Under the pieces are notes generated by a model. The model made no database searches and was not told where the DNA came from. It saw only the letters and a program-made list of their open reading frames with translations. 8,775 nt of DNA from Clostridia bacterium (lineage in GTDB: Bacteria > Bacillota > Clostridia > Oscillospirales > CAG-272): positions 1-8,775 of the forward strand of contig JAGBTR010000089.1 of assembly GCA_017631215.1 (NCBI GenBank). Direction: 5' to 3'. The translations under genes were made by a program, and so were the position numbers. Below are positions 1 through 5,191 of the stretch, piece after piece (the first letter of the stretch is position 1; every line of letters starts with the position of its first letter).

Positions 1-1191
1 CCAAAGACCGAACACCTTGGGCAAGCGGGGAAGAACGGTTTGGACGTAGTTGACGCTGGGCGGTGTGTCACCCATCGTGATCAGCGCTTGATGCTCCATA
101 CCGTTTTCGTTCAGCAGGTGTCGAACCAAATGCGCCATGCGCTCGATATGATAGTAGCCCTCGCGCGGCTTGAACTCGATCATAACGGAAAAACGGTTAT
201 CGCCACGGACGGCATCCATCACGTCCTCGAGTCTATCGATGTACACACCGCGATAGCGCTCGCGCTCCATCACGCGGATCTCGTCCCACATAAGCTCCTC
301 GTAGATTTGTCCTGGCGCGGTGAGCAGCATTTTATTGGTCGAAAAATCGTGCATCAGGATCGGCACGCCGTCGCGCGAGAGCTTGATGTCGATCTCGGCA
401 CCTTCAAGGCCGTTGTCCTTTGCAAGCTTAACGGCGGTGACGGTGTTTTCGGGATTCTCGCCCTCATTCTGGAAGCCCTTGTGTGCATAGACCAGCACGC
501 GGCGCGTGACCGTCCCCTCGGGCAGACGATCCAGCAGCGCATAGGCGGCAGAGGGATCATCGGTAATCAGACCGTTGACACCTGCCATCGTGGCGGGCGC
601 GACCGATGCGTCGCCGCAATCTGCCCACACCTGCACAAAGCGGCGCTGCAGAATGGAAATGACGCGTCGTTGGCATACGGCAGCGGGCAAAACGAGCATC
701 AGGGAGTTGGCTTGCCAGATATCGCCCGCCAGCTCGAACACGTCAAGATCATTCACGAGCGCATCGGCGGTGAAGGAACGGGCATCGATCATACGGCGAA
801 GCATAGGCATAACGGTCAGTGCGCGGTCGAGCAGCTCGCGGCGCTCATACGGCACACAAACGGTGGCATCTGCGATCAAATTTTCATAGGTAAACGCAGC
901 CAGCGCATCGAGCGTCTGTTCATCCTTGACACAAAAAACGGGAATAAAGCAATCCGATGCCGCAAGGCAATCGTAAAGCGGAGCGATGACACCGCCGTCC
1001 TTGTCCAGTACCTCCAGCGAGGCGTTCAAACGGAAAAAGACGTTTTGCGGCTTGACCTTTGAAACAGTATGAAGAAAATCGGACTCGGCAAAGCCCGAAA
1101 TGACGGGCGCGCCGATGACCTTTTCCTCTGCTGAAGCGTGAGCAACGTTCTTGTGAAAGCTGTCGCGGTAGCTTTGATATAGCGGCTTCAT
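1..1191 (-). CDS. Glycerophosphodiester phosphodiesterase-family protein with an extra N-terminal domain (partial, 3' end off the left edge)
   Basis: Translating the minus strand from the ATG at 1191 gives 397 codons that stay open to base 1. Residues from about 232 onward match the GDPD (GlpQ/UgpQ) barrel: His237 in HKG (HRG is usual), GENPENT with Glu248/Asn249, an AEIDIKLSRDG block with Glu266 and Asp268, MHD with His281, and IEFKP with Glu339. These are the family's catalytic and metal-binding positions, so hydrolysis of glycerophosphodiesters to glycerol-3-phosphate and an alcohol is likely. Residues 1-230 lack these motifs, but the stretch VQVWADCGD...GVNGLITDDPSAA (186-216) resembles the last strands of a GDPD barrel, suggesting a degenerate copy. 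No signal peptide or membrane segment is seen in the visible part. AAAGGAG at 1200-1206 lies 8 bases before the ATG, which supports this start. The gene has its own promoter. The family call is firm; the substrate is unknown. Confidence 0.88.
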   Translation of the reverse strand, partial: MKPLYQSYRDSFHKNVAHASAEEKVIGAPVISGFAESDFLHTVSKVKPQNVFFRLNASLEVLDKDGGVIAPLYDCLAASDCFIPVFCVKDEQTLDALAAFTYENLIADATVCVPYERRELLDRALTVMPMLRRMIDARSFTADALVNDLDVFELAGDIWQANSLMLVLPAAVCQRRVISILQRRFVQVWADCGDASVAPATMAGVNGLITDDPSAAYALLDRLPEGTVTRRVLVYAHKGFQNEGENPENTVTAVKLAKDNGLEGAEIDIKLSRDGVPILMHDFSTNKMLLTAPGQIYEELMWDEIRVMERERYRGVYIDRLEDVMDAVRGDNRFSVMIEFKPREGYYHIERMAHLVRHLLNENGMEHQALITMGDTPPSVNYVQTVLPRLPKVFGLW

Positions 1192-1226
1192 TGATAAGGC
1201 TCCTTTCGGAAAATGAATATAGGCAC

Positions 1227-1255
1227 ATTATAACATAAAAAAAGCGGAAAAGCAA
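1227..1255 (-). promoter_or_regulatory. Sigma-A-type promoter of the GDPD-family gene
   Basis: Read on the minus strand, TTGCTT (1255-1250) and TATAAT (1232-1227) are separated by exactly 17 bases. Transcription would begin near 1220, leaving a leader of about 29 bases before the ATG at 1191 that contains the AAAGGAG site. The -35 box lies inside the 3' arm of the hairpin at 1245-1275, so this promoter and a terminator share bases. Confidence 0.75.
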
Positions 1256-1275
1256 GGGAAATGCTTGCTTTTCCG
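1237..1275 (-). terminator. Intrinsic terminator upstream of the GDPD-family gene
   Basis: A perfect 12-bp stem pairs 1245-1256 with 1264-1275 around a 7-base loop. On the minus strand it is followed by one C and then seven T (1243-1237), the layout of a Rho-independent terminator. No recognisable gene lies directly upstream on this strand. The next unit is tRNA-Tyr, which already has its own terminator at 1532-1577, so this one either backs that up or ends an unrecognised transcript from 1280-1530. Confidence 0.7.
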
Positions 1276-1326
1276 TCATTTTTACAAACCAAAGGCGCGC
1301 TTCGGCAGCGCGAGCGAGGGGGCTGT

Positions 1327-1359
1327 GCGATCGGTACGGGATTCCAAGTCCACCCATGC
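1327..1359. repeat. Degenerate direct repeat, copy A
   Basis: Matches copy B (1493-1525) at 28 of 33 positions, starting with the shared GCGATCGG. The internal inverted repeat of copy B (GCACGGG / CCCGTGC) is decayed here: one pair becomes a wobble and one a mismatch. Confidence 0.6.
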
Positions 1360-1492
1360 GGATTCCGCTGACAAGAAAGTCCATAGGGCAGGCTCACGCA
1401 CGTTTCCGAGTGCGAACAAATCCCACCGCAAAGCGGAGGGGCACAAGTCCACGCCCTAAAAACATGCCACCGGCACGTTTTTGCCGCGCTAC

Positions 1493-1525
1493 GCGATCGG
1501 CACGGGCTTCCGAATCCACCCGTGC
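1493..1525. repeat. Degenerate direct repeat, copy B
   Basis: Second copy of the 33-base unit, 28 of 33 identical to 1327-1359. It contains a perfect 7-bp hairpin (1500-1506 with 1519-1525, 12-base loop). It ends 6 bases before the long terminator hairpin of tRNA-Tyr. Confidence 0.6.
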
Positions 1526-1531
1526 AAGTTT

Positions 1532-1577
1532 CACCAACAAAAAGCACCACCCTTTTGGGTGGTGCTTTTTGTTGGTG
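1532..1577 (-). terminator. Long-stem intrinsic terminator of tRNA-Tyr, overlapping its 3' CCA
   Basis: Bases 1532-1552 pair perfectly with 1557-1577 (21 bp) around a TTTT loop at 1553-1556. On the minus strand the core stem is followed by a run of T, a Rho-independent terminator placed directly after the tRNA. A-rich and T-rich arms on both sides mean it could also work on the plus strand. The stem extends past the usual terminator core into the tRNA: 1573-1577 are the encoded CCA, the discriminator base and the last acceptor base. Confidence 0.85.
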
Positions 1578-1657
1578 GGAGCGGGTGGATTCGGACCACC
1601 GAAGTCAGTGACAACAGATTTACAGTCTGCCCCCTTTGGCCGCTCGGGAACGCTCCC
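1573..1657 (-). tRNA. tRNA-Tyr (anticodon GTA)
   Basis: On the minus strand the acceptor stem GGGAGCG (1657-1651) pairs with CGCTCCC (1583-1577), followed by discriminator A (1576) and an encoded CCA (1575-1573). The anticodon loop CTGTAAA carries GTA at 1623-1621 on a 5-bp stem, GCAGA with TCTGT. The T arm contains GGTCCGAATCC. A long variable arm between anticodon and T arms makes this a class II tRNA, as expected for bacterial tRNA-Tyr. It reads Tyr codons UAU and UAC. It is a single tRNA gene with its own promoter and terminator. Open frames across it (for example translations containing GWIRTTEV or GGFGPPKSV) are the well-known false ORFs produced by this tRNA. Confidence 0.96.
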
Positions 1658-1679
1658 ATATTGTTTCACAACGCTATGT

Positions 1680-1708
1680 ATTATACCAAAAGAAATTCCG
1701 TTTGTCAA
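1680..1708 (-). promoter_or_regulatory. Consensus promoter of tRNA-Tyr
   Basis: On the minus strand, TTGACA (1708-1703) and TATAAT (1685-1680) are perfect consensus boxes with a 17-base spacer. The start point falls near 1673, about 15 bases before the mature tRNA 5' end at 1657. The AT-rich run upstream (1709-1745) could serve as an UP element. Such strength fits a stable RNA gene. Confidence 0.9.
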
Positions 1709-1767
1709 CCCCTTTTTGAAAAATTTTTTTCTTTTTTTGAAGAAAATGAAAAACTTTGGTTTAATCG

Positions 1768-1786
1768 CTTTTTTGCGGCAAAAAAG
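1768..1786. promoter_or_regulatory. Perfect 19-base palindrome next to the metallophosphoesterase promoter
   Basis: CTTTTTTGC (1768-1776) and GCAAAAAAG (1778-1786) form a perfect inverted repeat around one central G. It ends two bases before the -35 box of the plus-strand promoter. As RNA the loop would be too tight for a good hairpin, so a protein-binding site is more natural than a terminator. No regulator is assigned; functional confidence is low. Confidence 0.35.
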
Positions 1787-1788
1787 TG

Positions 1789-1817
1789 TGGACATTTGGT
1801 GTCGGATATGCTAAAAT
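1789..1817 (+). promoter_or_regulatory. Promoter of the metallophosphoesterase-GNAT-esterase operon
   Basis: TGGACA (1789-1794) and TAAAAT (1812-1817) are separated by 17 bases, each one base from consensus. Transcription would start near 1824, leaving a leader of about 30 bases before the ATG at 1855. Confidence 0.7.
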
Positions 1818-1840
1818 AAATTCATCTACAGACGCAATTG

Positions 1841-1849
1841 AAAGGGGAG
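1841..1849 (+). promoter_or_regulatory. Ribosome binding site that fixes the metallophosphoesterase start
   Basis: AAAGGGGAG lies 5 bases upstream of the ATG at 1855. The frame is open further upstream, to an ATG at 1786, but that codon lies before the -35 box and cannot be the start of a transcript from this promoter. Confidence 0.8.
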
Positions 1850-1854
1850 AGCGT

Positions 1855-2691
1855 ATGTCAAGAGTTTTATTTGCTTCCGACCTGCACCACTGCCATATGT
1901 TCTGGCACGGCGTGGAGTCTGACGACCGTATGGAGCGTCTTGTCAAGGCGATCAAGGACGAATACGAGCGCGAGCCTTACGATCTGTTTTTGATGCTGGG
2001 CGACTATTCGCTTGATTTCTGGGCGTGGTCGACCAAGGGCTGCTACGTCAACGAGGGCAAGTCGTACACCGAGGCGTTTGTGAGCAAGATCGTGCCGCAC
2101 ATTCCGTGTCCGTCGTATATGATTGCGGGCAACCACGAGCAGTATGGTCACGATAAATGGAAGGAGATCACGGGCTGCGAGCGTCGAACCGCCATTGCTT
2201 ACCGCGATGCGCTGTTCATTCTGCTTGACAACTACGGCGGCGATCTCGATCCCACCGAGCATAGCGACGGCACCTACACGCCGACCGACATTGCCTACGT
2301 CAAGGAACAGATGGCGACGCATCCCGATGCCAAGCACGTTTTTCTCTGCGCGCACGAATTTGATATGCGATTTGAGGGCGAGGATTTCAAGGCGCTGCTT
2401 CGCGAGGAGGATCGCATCGTCGCGCTGCTGGCAGGTCACACGCATCTGTCCGCGATCGTTCCGCTGGGAGAGGAGTGCGGGGGCAAGCTGCTGCTCCGCA
2501 CGGGTCAGTTCTCCTATTCGGGCAACATCAAGGAGAGCCGCTGGGGCTGGCGCGAGCTGCGCTTTGACGACGACGGCAAGGTCAGCACCGCCTACATCAC
2601 GCCGTCGAGTGACGTTGTGATCGATAACGAGCCGAGCCACGCCGAACGCGGCGAGCAGGATGCGGCCGTATTGGTCGAAGGGAGAGAATGA
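1855..2691 (+). CDS. Calcineurin-like metallophosphoesterase
   Basis: This 278-residue protein carries the ordered metal-binding motifs of the calcineurin-like phosphoesterase fold: D9-L-H11 near the N-terminus, GD at 49-50, GNHE at 92-95, a lone His167 (CAHEFD) and GHTH at 194-197. These coordinate a two-metal centre that hydrolyses phosphomono- or phosphodiesters. The substrate cannot be read from the motifs; nucleotides, cyclic nucleotides and phosphoproteins are all possible within the family. No signal peptide or membrane segment is seen, so it is probably cytoplasmic. The acidic tail after about residue 250 lies outside the fold. The start at 1855 follows a strong AAAGGGGAG; the open frame upstream is noncoding. 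It is the first gene of a plus-strand operon, and its stop overlaps the start of the next gene, indicating translational coupling. Confidence 0.92.
   Translation: MSRVLFASDLHHCHMFWHGVESDDRMERLVKAIKDEYEREPYDLFLMLGDYSLDFWAWSTKGCYVNEGKSYTEAFVSKIVPHIPCPSYMIAGNHEQYGHDKWKEITGCERRTAIAYRDALFILLDNYGGDLDPTEHSDGTYTPTDIAYVKEQMATHPDAKHVFLCAHEFDMRFEGEDFKALLREEDRIVALLAGHTHLSAIVPLGEECGGKLLLRTGQFSYSGNIKESRWGWRELRFDDDGKVSTAYITPSSDVVIDNEPSHAERGEQDAAVLVEGRE
2680..2684 (+). promoter_or_regulatory. Ribosome binding site of the GNAT gene, two candidate ATGs
   Basis: GGGAG lies 3 bases before an ATG at 2688 and 6 bases before a second, in-frame ATG at 2691. The second has the better spacing. Either start overlaps the TGA of the preceding gene (2689-2691), by four bases or by one. 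Confidence 0.6.
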
Positions 2692-3281
2692 TGGATCTAC
2701 AGCTTCGCGTTGCCACGCTCAATGATGCGCCGACTCTGGCCGCCATCTATGCCCCCTACGTGCGCGAGACGACCATCTCGTTTGAGTGGGTGCCGCCGAC
2801 CGCCGAGGAATTCCGCGCGCGTATGGCGAGTGTTCTGGAGGAATATCCCTACCTTGTCTGTGAGCGCGACGGCGAGATCTTAGGGTATGCCTACGCCCAC
2901 CGCGCCTTTGAGCGCTATTCCTACCGTTTTTGTGCCGAGCTGTCGGTCTACGTCCGAACAGATGCGAGAGAGAGGGGCATTGGGTCGCTCCTCTACCGCG
3001 CCCTCATCGCGCTGTGCCGCGAGATGCGCTTGCAGACGCTGTTCGGCATCGTCACCGACCCCAACGAGCCAAGCTTCCGTCTGCACGAGCGACTTGGCTT
3101 CCACCGTGTGGGTCATTTCCCGCACGCAGGACAGAAATTTGATCGCTGGATCGACGTGGTATGGTATTCGATGGTCATCGGAGATGACACTGTACCGCCG
3201 CCCGATCTGATCCCGTTTCCGCGCATTCCGCACGATCGCGTGCAACAAATATTCCAAGAGCAACAAAATAGTATTCAATAA
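2691..3281 (+). CDS. GNAT N-acetyltransferase of the phosphinothricin/methionine-sulfone (PAT/MnaT) type
   Basis: The 196-residue protein begins with the subfamily pattern RVATLNDAPTLAAIYAPYV, followed by TTISFE. The acetyl-CoA pyrophosphate loop is R-E-R-G-I-G at 93-98, matching the GNAT motif R/Q-x-x-G-x-G/A. Later come NEPSFRLHERLGF (125-137) and VGHFPHAGQKFDRWIDVVWY (140-159), typical of PAT, Bar and MnaT proteins. Characterised members acetylate the amino group of phosphinothricin, methionine sulfoximine or methionine sulfone; the natural substrate of this one is unknown. After the normal end of the domain (about residue 163) there is an additional tail of roughly 30 residues rich in Pro and then Gln. 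Start choice: ATG at 2691, with the adjacent ATG at 2688 as alternative. It is the middle gene of the operon and translationally coupled to the gene before it. Confidence 0.88.
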   Translation: MDLQLRVATLNDAPTLAAIYAPYVRETTISFEWVPPTAEEFRARMASVLEEYPYLVCERDGEILGYAYAHRAFERYSYRFCAELSVYVRTDARERGIGSLLYRALIALCREMRLQTLFGIVTDPNEPSFRLHERLGFHRVGHFPHAGQKFDRWIDVVWYSMVIGDDTVPPPDLIPFPRIPHDRVQQIFQEQQNSIQ

Positions 3282-3287
3282 CATTAA

Positions 3288-3959
<672 letters not shown>

Positions 3960-3964
3960 TCAAC

Positions 3965-4000
3965 AAAAAAGCATCTGCCCATCGGGCAGATGCTTTTTTT
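3965..4000 (+). terminator. Bidirectional intrinsic terminator between convergent units
   Basis: Bases 3965-3980 pair perfectly with 3984-3999 around an ATC loop. The GC-rich core (GCATCTGCCC) is flanked by A6 on one side and T7 on the other, so it should stop transcription from the esterase operon (plus) and from the XRE-regulator gene (minus), whose stop codon is at 4007-4009. Confidence 0.92.
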
Positions 4001-4006
4001 AGGTGT

Positions 4007-5086
4007 TCAGCGTCCGGCAAGCAGGGCTTGCATCTCATCGGATTCCCACAGCGGCGCGTACAGCTTCCGGCAGGTCGTTCGCAAATAGTCGAGCTGGCTC
4101 AAGAGCTTGCACTCGTGACCGAATGCCCGTGCATCTCGGTCAAAGACACAACCGGCTACGCAGGGCGACGTGTGCTCCATTCGGTCGGGCAGTGCATCGA
4201 AGGCAGCCGCGTGCTCAAGCCCGAGACTCAGACATTCGAAGACAGCGCTCGACTGTCCTGCCATCATATATCGGTTTGCCATACGAATATACAGATCGCT
4301 GAGGTGATAGTGGAGATATCCGAAATCGTTGGCAGCGAAATAGATTTTGATTGATCCTATCGCGGCGGACAGAATATCGATCTGCTCATCGATGGACAAT
4401 GCGTCATCCTCGCTGACGATCTGGCGCGCTTGAAGTGCAGTTGCCTCGAGAAGCTCCATCATATTGCGACGCGCGTAGAGCAAGCGGTTGGGCGTGCCCT
4501 CCTCATACAGCGACGCAAGACGCTGATTGGCCGTCTGATAGACGGAAGGGAAGACAGACAGCAGTGCAACGGCTTCACTCTCCTTGCCGTCCTGATAGCA
4601 AAGACGAGAAAGAAGATCGATCGCACGGAAGCGAAGCAACTCATCCGAGCAGCCGTCCAAAACAGAGCGGCAAAGGCGCGACAGCTCTATGCGATGAGCC
4701 TCGTAGACGTCTTCGACCTCGGGATCGTTCAAAAGGCAATCGATATAGCGCATCATCAAGCGGTAATCCGTGGGAAATTCGGCAAAGGCCAGTTCGACGA
4801 GCGCGCGTAGCTCCTCGGTCTTGCCCTCGTTTTCCAGCGCGTTGCACTGTTCAAGGTAAGACAGTATACGATTCTCACGCACGGCTTCAGTCATACCGAG
4901 CAGCTCGTCGGTGGATACGCGGAAGTAGACGGCAAGGGCACAAAGATAGGATACGTCGGGCGAGGATTCGCCGCGTTCCCATTTGCTGATCGCCTGGCAG
5001 GACAGCGATAGGTAGTTTGCCAGCGCCTCTTGTGTGATGTGATTCTGCTTGCGAAGCCTTTTGATGTTTTCACCAATCAGGTTCAT
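4007..5086 (-). CDS. XRE-family transcriptional regulator with a large helical C-terminal region
   Basis: The 359-residue protein starts MNLIGENIKRLRKQN and has a clear Xre/Cro helix-turn-helix at about residues 5-63 (ITQEALANYL...CQAISKWERGE, with the usual STDELLG after it). The remaining roughly 290 residues are predicted mainly helical, with repeated Leu/Ala-rich helical pairs resembling TPR-like repeats; I do not recognise a named domain. Such tails often sense a ligand or peptide, but none can be assigned here. I chose the ATG at 5086 because AGGAGG lies at 5097-5102, 10 bases upstream. A longer frame from an ATG at 5125 would put that ribosome binding site inside the gene. It is the last gene of the minus-strand cluster, with its own promoter, a palindrome in that promoter and a shared terminator downstream. 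It probably represses its own promoter. Confidence 0.87.
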   Translation of the reverse strand: MNLIGENIKRLRKQNHITQEALANYLSLSCQAISKWERGESSPDVSYLCALAVYFRVSTDELLGMTEAVRENRILSYLEQCNALENEGKTEELRALVELAFAEFPTDYRLMMRYIDCLLNDPEVEDVYEAHRIELSRLCRSVLDGCSDELLRFRAIDLLSRLCYQDGKESEAVALLSVFPSVYQTANQRLASLYEEGTPNRLLYARRNMMELLEATALQARQIVSEDDALSIDEQIDILSAAIGSIKIYFAANDFGYLHYHLSDLYIRMANRYMMAGQSSAVFECLSLGLEHAAAFDALPDRMEHTSPCVAGCVFDRDARAFGHECKLLSQLDYLRTTCRKLYAPLWESDEMQALLAGR

Positions 5087-5096
5087 ACGATTTGTA

Positions 5097-5102
5097 CCTC
5101 CT
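5097..5102 (-). promoter_or_regulatory. Ribosome binding site that fixes the XRE-regulator start
   Basis: Perfect AGGAGG on the minus strand, 10 bases before the ATG at 5086. It argues against the in-frame upstream ATG at 5125. Confidence 0.8.
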
Positions 5103-5136
5103 GCAAATTCGTGTTCGTTCGACACGTTCTGCCATC

Positions 5137-5165
5137 AGTATATCAACATTTGGTTGATTTTGCAA
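5137..5165 (-). promoter_or_regulatory. Promoter of the XRE-regulator gene
   Basis: On the minus strand, TTGCAA (5165-5160) and TATACT (5142-5137) are separated by 17 bases. The start point would lie near 5130, about 44 bases before the ATG. It sits within 30 bases of the clpC-like stop codon, so the regulator can be expressed separately from the upstream genes. Confidence 0.7.
5142..5158. promoter_or_regulatory. Candidate operator palindrome inside the XRE-regulator promoter
   Basis: ATCAAC (5142-5147) and GTTGAT (5153-5158) form a perfect 6-bp inverted repeat with a 5-base centre. It fills the spacer and touches the -10 box, where a bound repressor would block RNA polymerase. The gene it controls encodes an XRE protein, the usual arrangement for autoregulation. 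That this protein binds it is inference. Confidence 0.5.
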
Positions 5166-5191
5166 GAGTTTTGTGGAATTTTTTTGAAAAA

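Larger units (their letters stand above)
1280..1530. other. Gene-free, hairpin-rich intergenic segment with internal repeats
   Basis: I see no credible protein gene here: open frames exist on both strands but lack ribosome binding sites and read as low-complexity Cys/Arg/Pro-rich sequence. The segment holds several short hairpins: 1296-1301 with 1307-1312 (6 bp), 1397-1401 with 1410-1414 (5 bp), 1426-1429 with 1433-1436 (4 bp), 1471-1475 with 1482-1486 (5 bp) and 1500-1506 with 1519-1525 (7 bp). It also contains a degenerate 33-base direct repeat. It sits between two minus-strand terminators. It may be an interspersed repeat or a structured RNA; I do not recognise a known RNA family. Confidence 0.5.

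Noticed and set aside
40..1062. Long plus-strand open frame of 340 codons
   Set aside because: It is antisense to the GDPD-family gene, which has recognisable catalytic motifs, a promoter and a ribosome binding site. The plus-strand frame has none of these.
1188..1550. Minus-strand open frame rich in Cys, Arg and Pro (and overlapping frames in 920-1459)
   Set aside because: There is no ribosome binding site, it runs through two hairpin terminators, and its composition reflects the repeat segment. The part below 1191 belongs to another frame of the GDPD gene.
1356..1819. Plus-strand open frames containing GGFGPPKSV or GWIRTTEV
   Set aside because: These are the familiar false translations of the antisense strand of tRNA-Tyr and its terminator.
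1192..1854. T-box or other riboswitch near tRNA-Tyr
   Set aside because: No specifier loop, T-box sequence or antiterminator was found, and the GDPD leader is only about 29 bases long.
1867..2640. Minus-strand open frame of 257 codons
   Set aside because: Shadow of the metallophosphoesterase gene, which shows all five family motifs on the plus strand.
5166..5191. Terminator after the clpC-like gene
   Set aside because: Only a short A/T hairpin (ATTTTT with AAAAAAAT) is present, too weak to call, so read-through into the XRE gene remains possible.
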